From NCBI GenBank assembly GCA_030613915.1, contig JAUWKY010000058.1, positions 1 to 9,220 on the forward strand: DNA of 9,220 nucleotides. Direction: 5' to 3'. This DNA is from Syntrophobacterales bacterium (GTDB lineage: Bacteria > Desulfobacterota > Syntrophobacteria > BM002). The position numbers and the translations under genes were made by a program. The notes beneath the pieces were generated by a model that worked only from the letters and a program-made list of their open reading frames with translations, was not told the origin of the DNA and ran no database searches. Shown piece after piece: positions 1 to 5,547 of this stretch (positions are counted from its first letter, which is position 1; every line of letters starts with the position of its first letter).

Positions 1-70
1 GTCTATCAGCTTTCCAACTCCGAGCTTCTGGGGTGAGTTATGAAAGGTTTCCAGAAAGTGCCGATTTTTA

Positions 71-106
71 GCCTCCGAGGGGTTTGTGCCCTGCTCGGAG
101 GCTTTT
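71..106 (+). terminator. Rho-independent terminator of an upstream unit
   Basis: GCCTCCGAG (71-79) pairs perfectly with CTCGGAGGC (94-102) around a 14-nt loop and is followed directly by TTTT (103-106). The form is that of an intrinsic terminator on the + strand. It probably ends a gene lying left of the window; open frames enter from position 1 and stop at 34-36, 41-43 or 69-71, but none is long enough to identify. Confidence 0.8.
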
Positions 107-231
107 GTATTCTAGCCTTTGATAATGTCAGACCACTCAAAAACAGCAGAAGAGAGCCCACGTAGTGGCGACGGATAAACAGAAGAAATTCTGTCTATTT
201 GATAATTATATGACACTTTGAATAAACAAAT

Positions 232-236
232 AGGAG
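232..236 (+). promoter_or_regulatory. Ribosome binding site that decides between two adjacent ATGs
   Basis: AGGAG at 232-236 precedes two consecutive ATG codons at 240 and 243. The spacer is 3 nt to the first and 6 nt to the second, so the second ATG (243) is the better placed start. Confidence 0.6.
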
Positions 237-242
237 AAAATG

Positions 243-773
243 ATGACAAGAAATAATATTGAAATAACTCCATCGACAAAAGTCAATGATTTATTAGATA
301 CATATCCAGAACTCGAGGAAATATTAATTGGTATTGCGCCACCATTTAAAAAACTGAAAAATCCTCTTTTAAGAAAATCAGTAGCTAGAGTTGCAACCAT
401 AAAACATATCTCATCTGTTGGGAATGTCCCACTTAATGAACTGATCAATAAACTTAGAATGGCCGTAGGCCAATCGGTGACTGATGATTCATATGAGGAT
501 GAGAATTATTTCTTGGACAAACCAGATTGGTTTTCCGAGGATAAGATTTCGCTTTCATTTAATGAAGAAAAATTAGGAGACAAAGATAAAATGACATTAG
601 TAACTATGCTTCAAGAAGCGAAAAACGTTAAAGAGGGCGAAATTATTGAACTTACAACAAGATTCTTGCCAGCTCCAGGGATCGACAGAATGAAATCCAA
701 AGGTTATTCTGTTTGGACTGTGAAAGAAGAAGATGACTTAATAAAATCATACTTTTTGAAAAATAAAGACTGA
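243..773 (+). CDS. DUF1858 domain protein with a C-terminal DUF2249/TusA-like domain
   Basis: The protein is 176 residues from the ATG at 243 (177 from the ATG at 240). Residues about 7-70 match the DUF1858 pattern: an ITPSTKVNDLLDTYPELEEIL start, a middle LKNPLLRKSVARVATIKHIS segment and a closing helix. In DUF1858 proteins this small helical domain is often found alone or fused to redox or TusA-fold modules. After a short acidic linker, residues about 92-170 (from PDWF to the C terminus) resemble DUF2249/SirA-TusA folds, including GEIIELTTRFLPAPGI and a terminal WTVKEE strand. There are no signal peptide, membrane segments or cysteines that would suggest metal or sulfur chemistry. The gene is visibly more AT-rich than the operons to the right. 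It stands alone between terminators. The biochemical role is unknown. Confidence 0.8.
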   Translation: MTRNNIEITPSTKVNDLLDTYPELEEILIGIAPPFKKLKNPLLRKSVARVATIKHISSVGNVPLNELINKLRMAVGQSVTDDSYEDENYFLDKPDWFSEDKISLSFNEEKLGDKDKMTLVTMLQEAKNVKEGEIIELTTRFLPAPGIDRMKSKGYSVWTVKEEDDLIKSYFLKNKD

Positions 774-805
774 TAAATTGCTTATAAAAACCGATATATC
801 AAGCC

Positions 806-843
806 ACTGCACCGGAGCGCTCCCTTCAGTCGCTCCGGTCAGT
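806..843 (+). repeat. Bulged hairpin downstream of the DUF1858 gene
   Basis: ACTG-C-ACCGGAGCG (806-819) pairs with CGCTCCGGTCAGT (831-843), giving 13 base pairs with C810 unpaired and an 11-nt loop. No T-run follows, so it is not a classical intrinsic terminator. It may stabilise the 3' end of the mRNA or be a weak terminator. Confidence 0.55.
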
Positions 844-959
844 TCTGCAGTTATTAGCTAGATTCCGCAGCGTCCTTCTGAAAATATAGATTACATACTT
901 TAATCTACACTCTGCCCCTTGAGACCGAGCTACAATATCTTGGTTTAAACTAAGAAAAT

Positions 960-985
960 GCGGAGTTCTTGGCTCCGCTTTTTTT
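960..985 (+). terminator. Strong, possibly bidirectional terminator
   Basis: GCGGAG (960-965) pairs with CTCCGC (973-978) over a 7-nt loop and is followed by seven T (979-985). On the other strand the same stem is followed by ATTTTC. It can therefore end the DUF1858 transcript and also stop leftward transcription from the convergent CoA-transferase/dehydrogenase operon. Confidence 0.8.
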
Positions 986-1402
986 CTCAACACCTTGTGC
1001 TGAGCTTTCTGATGGGGAAAGTGTGAATTAAGGGATGTAATCTCCAGTCTGTGACTCTATGGTCGGATCGATCATACAAACCCGCCGAGGTTCACATATG
1101 CTCCTCAGACTTTGAGTCGACCCCGACTCAAGGTCTTGGCAAGAGATATGCACTCTCTGATCATTAAGGCTTACACAGTATCTTGATCGTAGGTTCCCCT
1201 TTTTGTCATTACAATATCTAGACTTCGATTTGGCCTGACCCATGGGTAGATACTCAACCTGACCCGCCATTAGCCTAACTTTCATAGATTACCTGTAGGA
1301 ATATTCTCAATTGGCATAGAAGACACAGCAGCTAACACCTGGCCTTTTTTAACAAGTCTACATGGTTAATCATAGAAGGGAGATTGCCACGGAGGTGATA
1401 CA
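986..1402. other. Intergenic stretch with no confident gene
   Basis: A leftward open frame at 1028-1285 (85 codons) starts behind only a weak AGG motif. Its composition resembles no family I recognise, with clustered Arg, Lys, Cys and Ser and no hydrophobic core pattern. A strong hairpin at 1107-1136 lies inside it. I treat the frame as probably non-coding. No tRNA-like fold is visible here. Confidence 0.5.
1107..1136 (+). repeat. Isolated 13-bp hairpin with a 4-nt loop
   Basis: Arms 1107-1119 and 1124-1136 enclose ACCC. The inner eight pairs (TTGAGTCG/CGACTCAA) and outer four (AGAC/GTCT) are perfect. The one imperfect pair, T1111 with G1132, is a G-U wobble in + strand RNA but an A-C mismatch in - strand RNA. 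This favours a + strand RNA structure. There is no T-run and no adjacent gene. Confidence 0.6.
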
Positions 1403-1489
1403 ATGGGATATTGGGCATGGTGGTATACCCACCAACAAAAACAACCTAGAAAAAGGCTGAAATCTTCATTATATCTTCTCCCAAAATGA
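1403..1489 (+). CDS. Candidate 28-residue Trp-rich small protein
   Basis: An ATG at 1403 follows a near-ideal Shine-Dalgarno sequence (GGAGGTGAT, 1391-1399; 7 nt between GGAGG and ATG). The frame encodes MGYWAWWYTHQQ and a basic tail (QPRKRLK) and stops at 1487-1489. It overlaps the 3' end of the dehydrogenase gene, which runs the other way and ends at 1446. Three Trp and two Tyr in the first eight residues recall an attenuator leader peptide, but no biosynthetic gene follows on this strand. Support is limited to the ribosome binding site; the frame could be chance or a remnant of a lost gene. Confidence 0.3.
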   Translation: MGYWAWWYTHQQKQPRKRLKSSLYLLPK

Positions 1490-2612
1490 GAGTGTGAATA
1501 TCATGGGTTCCCTCGTAGGTGTAAAGGCTCTCCAGGTTACACATGTGGCGAATAACCCCATACTCGATACTAATACCGTAGGCACCCAGCATGTTTCTGG
1601 CCACCCGGGCGATTTTCAGCGCTTCATTGACATTGTTCATTTTGGCCATGGAAATATGTTGATGCCGCCACTTGCCGGCATCTTTCAAGCGTCCCACGTG
1701 CAAAGCAAGCAACTGCATTTTAGAAATCTCGGTCAAAATCTTCACCATTTTTCTTTGAGTCAACTGGAAGGATGCGATGGGCTTTCCAAACTGAATCCGC
1801 TCTTTGGAATAACGTAAGGCCCTGTCGTAGCAATCCATGGCCGCTCCAATGGCGCCCCAGGAAATGCCGTAGCGAGCTTCGTTCAAGCACATCAAGGCGC
1901 ACTTGAGCCCGGTTGCTTCAGGTAGCCTATTGGACTCGGGGATTCGTACATCTTCAAAAGTGAGCCCCGAGGTAACCGAAGCCCTCAAGGACATTTTTTT
2001 CTCGATCGGAAAGGTTAGGAACCCTTTCGCTCCTTTTTCCACCAGGAATCCTTTGATCCCTTCGTCAGTTCTGGCCCACACCACAGCCACATCCGCGATA
2101 TCGCCGTTGGTGATCCAGAGCTTTGAGCCATTGATGACCCAGCCGTTCCCATCTTTCTTTGCCCGGGTTTTCATGCCGGCAGGGTCTGAACCATGATCCG
2201 GTTCGGTGAGCCCGAAACAACCTATCTTTTCGCCTGCGGCCATTCTGGGAAGCCAGTATTCTTTCTGCTCCTCGGAGCCAAAGGAATGAATGGGATACAT
2301 AACGAGGGAGGACTGTACCGACATGAGACTTCTGAGACCACTGTCTCCTCGTTCCAGTTCCTGACAGGCGAGGCCGTACTGGACGTTGTTGGTGCCGGCA
2401 CACCCATAGCCATGGAGTTTCATCCCGAAAAGGCCAAGTTCCCCCACCTTGGGGATTATCTCCATGGGAAAGGTGGCCTTTTCAAAGTGATCATCTATGA
2501 GGGGCATGAACTTATCATCCACGAACCTTCTCACCGTATCCCGAGTAATCTTCTCTTCGTCGCTGAGAAGATCATCAATACGCAGAAAATCCAGACCTTG
2601 AAATTTGGACAC
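1446..2612 (-). CDS. gcdH: Glutaryl-CoA dehydrogenase, predicted decarboxylating type
   Basis: The enzyme (388 residues) is an FAD acyl-CoA dehydrogenase expected to turn glutaryl-CoA into crotonyl-CoA and CO2, passing electrons to electron-transfer flavoprotein in the cytoplasm. Family signatures run along the whole length: Glu87 and Arg94-Ser98 in RSLMSVQSSL (carboxylate-binding region), the flavin segment GCFGLTEPDHGSDP (131-144), KLWITNGDIADVAVVWAR (164-181), RIQFGKPI (282-289), and the catalytic base Glu367 in YTYEGTHDIH. Tyr366 next to it is the residue that is Val in the non-decarboxylating enzyme of Desulfococcus multivorans, so this copy should decarboxylate. The start is GTG at 2610-2612, with GGAG at 2619-2622 (6-nt spacer). 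It lies 29 nt behind the CoA-transferase gene on the same strand, implying one operon. Function by family is secure; substrate rests on active-site residues and context. Confidence 0.93.
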   Translation of the reverse strand: MSKFQGLDFLRIDDLLSDEEKITRDTVRRFVDDKFMPLIDDHFEKATFPMEIIPKVGELGLFGMKLHGYGCAGTNNVQYGLACQELERGDSGLRSLMSVQSSLVMYPIHSFGSEEQKEYWLPRMAAGEKIGCFGLTEPDHGSDPAGMKTRAKKDGNGWVINGSKLWITNGDIADVAVVWARTDEGIKGFLVEKGAKGFLTFPIEKKMSLRASVTSGLTFEDVRIPESNRLPEATGLKCALMCLNEARYGISWGAIGAAMDCYDRALRYSKERIQFGKPIASFQLTQRKMVKILTEISKMQLLALHVGRLKDAGKWRHQHISMAKMNNVNEALKIARVARNMLGAYGISIEYGVIRHMCNLESLYTYEGTHDIHTLILGEDIMKISAFF

Positions 2613-2641
2613 TGTTCACTCCAGGTTTGAGATGATTTAAT

Positions 2642-3847
2642 TTACACTGCACCCTTTTCCCTTAACTGCTGAATCTGTTCGGGACTGAATCCTAACTGGT
2701 CATGAAGGATTTCGTCGGTGTGCTCACCGAGCAGTGGTGGGTGAAGCATGGTCTTGCAGGGGGTCTTGGAAAGCTTCATCGGCGTAGCAACTAACTTGAC
2801 GGTACCAGCGGTCGGGTGCGGTACTTCTTCGATCATGGCTCGCGCTTTGACCTGGGGGTCGGAAAAGACTCTGTCCAGGGTGTTGATGGGACCACAGGGA
2901 ATTCCTGCCTCTTCAAGCAGATGCAGCCACTCCTCTGCTTTTTTGCTGAGCATCCTCGCCGCCACAATTGGGACCAGTTCTGTGCGATTTTCAACCCTCG
3001 CCGCATTTGTGGCAAACTTTGGATCCTGGGCCAGTCCTTCTAGACCTGCCAACTTACAGAAGGCTCGCCACTGCTGATCGTTACCAACGGCCAGTGCAAC
3101 GTAGGATGTCTTTGTTTTGAAGAGTTCATATGGCACAATATTTGGATGAGCATTACCATACCTCACGGGATTTTCCCCCGATACCAGGTAGTTGCTTCCG
3201 ACATTGGCCAGCCAGGCCATCACAGAATCGAGAAGAGAAATGTCAATGTATTGCCCTTCCCCGGACTTTTCTCGGTGGCGCAGAGCAGCCAGAATAGCAC
3301 TAGAGGCAAACAGCCCGGCGGTGATGTCCACTATCGCCACTCCAACCTTCATCGGTGGGCCGTCTGGCTCACCGGTAAAGCTCATCACCCCGCCCATTCC
3401 CTGGATCATGAAATCATAGCCCGGGTTGTCTTTGTACGGTCCATTTTGACCAAATCCCGTAATGGAACAGTAAACCAGACCAGGGTTCTCTTGGCTGAGT
3501 TCTCTGTATTCCAGCCCTGTATTGTCCAGGGTGCCGACCTTAAAATTTTCTATCAAGATATCGCTCTGCTTTGACAGAGATTTTACGATCTCCACACCCT
3601 CAGGGGTTTTTATGTTTGCGGTTAAACTTTTCTTGTTGCGGTTTACGCACAAATAATACGCGCTCTCCCCTGCAACAAAAGGCGGTCCCCAGTGCCTTGT
3701 GTCGTCACCTCCATGGGGGCGTTCCACTTTGATGACTTCGGCACCAAGGTCTCCGAGCATCATGGTACAATATGGGCCAGCTAGGACACGGGAAAGATCG
3801 AGTACCTTGATACCCTGTAGAGGTAGCTTAGCGGTTCCTGCTCTCAT
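2642..3847 (-). CDS. Class III (CaiB/BaiF family) acyl-CoA transferase, probably glutarate CoA-transferase
   Basis: The protein moves CoA between carboxylic acids. Beside glutaryl-CoA dehydrogenase the likely acceptor is glutarate with succinyl-CoA as donor, as for the human SUGCT and bacterial GcdG enzymes. Visible family motifs are GIKVLDLSRVLAGPYCTMMLGDLGAEVIK near the N terminus (given in pieces: LDLSRVLAGPY, LGDLGAEVIKVE), NRNKKS, DILIENFKVG, and PGYDFMIQGMGG, whose Asp is the catalytic nucleophile (residue 145 from the start chosen here). I place the start at 3845-3847 (401 residues). It has GGAG at 3853-3856 with a 5-nt spacer, and the protein then begins close to the usual family N terminus. 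An in-frame ATG at 3881-3883 would add 12 residues but has no ribosome binding site and lies at the edge of a hairpin loop. Substrate is inferred, not shown. Confidence 0.9.
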   Translation of the reverse strand: MRAGTAKLPLQGIKVLDLSRVLAGPYCTMMLGDLGAEVIKVERPHGGDDTRHWGPPFVAGESAYYLCVNRNKKSLTANIKTPEGVEIVKSLSKQSDILIENFKVGTLDNTGLEYRELSQENPGLVYCSITGFGQNGPYKDNPGYDFMIQGMGGVMSFTGEPDGPPMKVGVAIVDITAGLFASSAILAALRHREKSGEGQYIDISLLDSVMAWLANVGSNYLVSGENPVRYGNAHPNIVPYELFKTKTSYVALAVGNDQQWRAFCKLAGLEGLAQDPKFATNAARVENRTELVPIVAARMLSKKAEEWLHLLEEAGIPCGPINTLDRVFSDPQVKARAMIEEVPHPTAGTVKLVATPMKLSKTPCKTMLHPPLLGEHTDEILHDQLGFSPEQIQQLREKGAV

Positions 3848-3873
3848 CAAAACTCCATTTGGTCGCGTTAAAA

Positions 3874-3896
3874 CCGACCTCATTTACGAGAGTCGG
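3874..3896 (-). promoter_or_regulatory. Hairpin in the leader of the CoA-transferase operon
   Basis: On the - strand, CCGAC-T-CTC, a 6-nt loop, then GAG-GTCGG form an 8-bp stem with one bulged base, followed by TTTTAA. It sits just upstream of the Shine-Dalgarno of the CoA-transferase. It could be an attenuator, or a terminator protecting the operon from upstream read-through. The short T-run makes this uncertain. Confidence 0.35.
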
Positions 3897-3963
3897 AAAT
3901 AGGTGTCTGAGATTATGCTGTGAAAACTGAAAAAAGAATTAGGGTTCGGTGACATAACAATGT

Positions 3964-3978
3964 TTGGTACTATACCAA
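3964..3978. promoter_or_regulatory. Operator-like palindrome TTGGTA-CTA-TACCAA
   Basis: A perfect 6-bp inverted repeat with a 3-nt centre lies upstream of the leftward CoA-transferase operon. GGT..ACC half-sites of this kind are typical for GntR-type regulators, but the spacing here (GGT-N5-ACC) differs from PdhR- or FadR-like sites, so no regulator is assigned. Two further small palindromes follow at 3991-4000 (AAGTATACTT) and 4003-4014 (CAGAA-AC-TTCTG). Confidence 0.35.
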
Positions 3979-4138
3979 GAAACAAGATTGAAGTATACTT
4001 TGCAGAAACTTCTGAGGGTATCATTGGGTGTGATAAGGGCGGATCTCGGTTTCAGTATCTTTCGTTTTCAATAGTGTGTGTGTTATCAAATAAGTAGCTG
4101 TCTTGTTTCGCAATTTTCGATTGGATTATGGAGAGTTT

Positions 4139-4172
4139 CCGCATTACAAATGCGGATAATACGCCGTATAAT
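4139..4172 (+). promoter_or_regulatory. Putative promoter for the cassette genes, with a palindrome over the -35
   Basis: TATAAT (4167-4172) is a consensus -10. ATTACA (4143-4148), 18 bp upstream, matches the -35 consensus at 4 of 6 positions. The -35 lies within a perfect 7-bp inverted repeat, CCGCATT-ACA-AATGCGG (4139-4155), a possible operator. Transcription would start near 4179-4181, right at the cassette boundary, and run through the palindromic element into the cupin gene. Confidence 0.45.
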
Positions 4173-4209
4173 CTAAGGTTGGCTGTCATGATGAAACGAC
4201 TCAAGCACA

Positions 4210-4391
4210 AGCCCGAATGTTTCGTGATTCTGTGTCGCGAGACCGTGAAGATGAGCGTGCCACTGGGCAACCGCAGGGACTCGAATCCGAGGCGTACTTG
4301 AACAGTACGTCGCAGGGTTTGAGTCCCGAGGACGCCCGGAAGGACGGTCATATACAGGGTCGGAGCAGCCGAATCACGAAACATTCGGGCT
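4210..4391. repeat. Long imperfect palindrome, MITE-like or structured leader
   Basis: GCCCGAATGTTTCGTGATTC (4211-4230) recurs as its perfect reverse complement at 4371-4390, and A4210/T4391 extend the match. At the centre, arms 4276-4288 and 4315-4327 give 13 pairs (two G-U). Inside them 4291-4298 and 4304-4311 give eight more (one G-U) around TGAAC. The stretches between are partly complementary too (for example GACCGT 4241-4246 with ACGGTC 4344-4349). The whole unit of about 180 bp can fold as one rod. I see no open frame that belongs to it and no convincing target duplication beside it. Confidence 0.8.
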
Positions 4392-4413
4392 AAAGACGAC
4401 AGGAGGGTGATCC

Positions 4414-4767
4414 ATGAAGGTTGTCCGTTTCAGCAGCGCAGAGAGTTACGAGCCTGAAAAGGACTGGAAACGTGTAAGTCTCTGCAATGAAGAAGACATT
4501 TCCATCGAGCACTTCATCAAGCCGCCACATCATGCTTCGCCGCTGCACGATCATCCGAACGCGCAGGTGCTGGTCGTTCTCAAGGGCAAACTCGCAATCG
4601 TTACTGATGGGAGCGGAGAGCAGGTGCTTGGAGAGGGCGATGCTGCCTATATCCCGGGGAATGAACCGCATGTCGTGACGAACCTGCTCGATGTCCCCTC
4701 GATCGGTCTCGACATATTTATTCCTGGACGGTCCTTTGATTTCTGGTTGAAGCGAAAGGAGTCATAG
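4414..4767 (+). CDS. Small single-domain cupin protein
   Basis: This 117-residue protein has one cupin beta-barrel, probably metal-binding. Motif 1 is PLHDHPNAQVLVVLKGKL, with metal ligands His45 and His47. The usual Glu is replaced by Gln51, a replacement found in many small cupins. Motif 2 is GDAAYIPGNEPHVVTN, with His86 as the third His ligand. The length is normal for stand-alone cupins. No partner domain reveals a substrate, so I assign no reaction. The start is secure: AGGAGG (4401-4406) lies 7 nt upstream. The gene occupies integron-like cassette 1 and follows a long palindrome, so its expression may depend on the promoter near 4143-4172. There is no signal peptide; the protein should be cytoplasmic. 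Confidence 0.9.
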   Translation: MKVVRFSSAESYEPEKDWKRVSLCNEEDISIEHFIKPPHHASPLHDHPNAQVLVVLKGKLAIVTDGSGEQVLGEGDAAYIPGNEPHVVTNLLDVPSIGLDIFIPGRSFDFWLKRKES

Positions 4768-4840
4768 CGTCCATCCGGTCGCCCGGGGGAAGCGAACCGA
4801 GTCAGCAGCAGAAAGCGGGCAATCTGGAAGGTGGGATAGG

Positions 4841-4918
4841 AGCCAACACTCGCTATTGAGCGCGCACGGTCAGCCTTCAGCCACGCATTAGCCGCGCCGC
4901 TGAGCTCGGCCGTTATAT
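4841..4918 (+). mobile_element. attC recombination site closing cassette 1
   Basis: The R'' box AGCCAAC (4841-4847) and R' box GTTATAT (4912-4918) flank an inner inverted repeat. Its left arm 4859-4869 (AGCG-C-GC-A-CGG) pairs with 4892-4901 (CCG-C-GC-CGCT). C4863 is left unpaired and A4866 is mismatched with C4895. An unpaired C in the left top-strand arm equals the extrahelical G on the bottom strand that integron integrases recognise. The 78-bp length is within the usual attC range. The boxes depart from RYYYAAC/GTTRRRY at one position each. Confidence 0.65.
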
Positions 4919-5547
4919 CTCAGGAGGATATCAAAAGATGGAAATAAGTCCCGAAAGCAGATCAAGCCAGGATATATATAAGATTCTTATTGGCACAGTA
5001 TTACCTCGGCCAATTGCTTGGGTCTCAACCGTTGATCCTTCGGGTAACATAAACCTTGCTCCGTTTTCGTTCTTTACGGTTGCAAGTGTTAACCCGCCGA
5101 TTCTGTGCTTTTCTCCACTTCTGCAAGAAAATTCAATAGAAAAAGACACTCTGGTAAACATCAGACAGACTTCTGAATTCGTAGTGAACATTGTGAGCTA
5201 CGCTTTGGCCCAGACAATGAATCGTACAAGTGGACCATATCCGTCCGACGTCAATGAGTTTGATGTAGCTGGAGCTACCGCGAAGCAATCGACACTTGTT
5301 AAGCCTCCGTGTGTTGCAGACTCACTGGTTAATTTTGAGTGCAAACTGCAACAGATCATTCCTTTCGGCTCAGAGCCTAGGGCCGGGAATCTGGTCTTGG
5401 GCCGAGTTTGTAACATTCATATTCATCCAGACATTGTTAGAAATGGTGAAGTGGACAGTAAGTCCTTGGACGCTATTGGACGCCTGGGGGGCAACATGTA
5501 CACCACAATCAGGGATTGCTTCGAGATGGAAAGACCTGCAATATAAC
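4913..5547 (+). mobile_element. Integron gene cassette 2, right end unresolved
   Basis: The cassette begins at the TT of GTTATAT (4912-4918). Its R'' box is ATATAAC (5541-5547), an exact 7/7 reverse complement of that start, and it contains the TAA stop of the gene, a common arrangement in cassettes. The bases after it (CATGCGCTGCAATGCG) look like the left half of an attC. I could not find a matching right half close by, so the true right boundary is unknown and the attC may be broken. Confidence 0.6.
4938..5546 (+). CDS. Flavin reductase-like FMN-binding split-barrel protein
   Basis: The 202-residue protein belongs to the flavin reductase-like/flavoredoxin family, which binds FMN in a split beta-barrel and transfers electrons from NAD(P)H or a protein donor. 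The sequence shows the family order: YKILIGTVLPRPIAWVST (14-31), NLAPFSFFTVAS (39-50), PPILCFSP (53-60), KDTLVNI (69-75), EFVVNIV (80-86) and GRLGGNMYT (181-189). The length is normal. AGGAGG (4922-4927) precedes the ATG by 10 nt. The partner is unknown; no oxygenase or other acceptor gene is adjacent. Its stop codon lies inside the R'' box of a cassette end, so the gene was probably acquired as a mobile cassette. There is no signal peptide or cysteine motif. Confidence 0.88.
   Translation: MEISPESRSSQDIYKILIGTVLPRPIAWVSTVDPSGNINLAPFSFFTVASVNPPILCFSPLLQENSIEKDTLVNIRQTSEFVVNIVSYALAQTMNRTSGPYPSDVNEFDVAGATAKQSTLVKPPCVADSLVNFECKLQQIIPFGSEPRAGNLVLGRVCNIHIHPDIVRNGEVDSKSLDAIGRLGGNMYTTIRDCFEMERPAI

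Larger units (their letters stand above)
4179..4912 (+). mobile_element. Integron gene cassette 1 (cupin gene plus its attC)
   Basis: The cassette runs from the TT of GTTGGCT (4178-4184) to the G of GTTATAT (4912-4918). Integron recombination cuts between G and TT, and the first bases of a cassette should be complementary to the R'' box at its own far end. Here GTTGGCT and the R'' box AGCCAAC (4841-4847) match in all seven positions. The cassette carries a leader with a long palindrome, the cupin gene, a 73-nt spacer and the attC. No integrase gene or certain attI is visible, so this would be an orphan cassette cluster or an insertion at a secondary site. Confidence 0.7.

Noticed and set aside
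792..856. attC-like site behind the DUF1858 gene (bulged hairpin plus GTTATTA at 850-856)
   Set aside because: The unpaired C and the 6-nt spacing to GTT look right. However, the AAC box sits too far from the stem, and no GTT box complementary to it exists upstream of the gene, so there is no cassette start.
1028..1285. Leftward 85-codon open frame
   Set aside because: Weak ribosome binding site, no recognisable family and a strong hairpin inside it. Probably chance.
4074..4082. Short GT dinucleotide run
   Set aside because: Too short to be a meaningful repeat.
4276..4327. tRNA-like T-arm sequences (GACTCGAATCC, GGGTTTGAGTCCC)
   Set aside because: The two segments pair with each other as hairpin arms. 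No acceptor stem, anticodon arm or D arm can be drawn, so this is not a tRNA.
4052..4384. Leftward 110-codon open frame over the long palindrome
   Set aside because: It is made largely of the inverted-repeat element and the promoter region; the protein has no recognisable domain and no supporting start signal.
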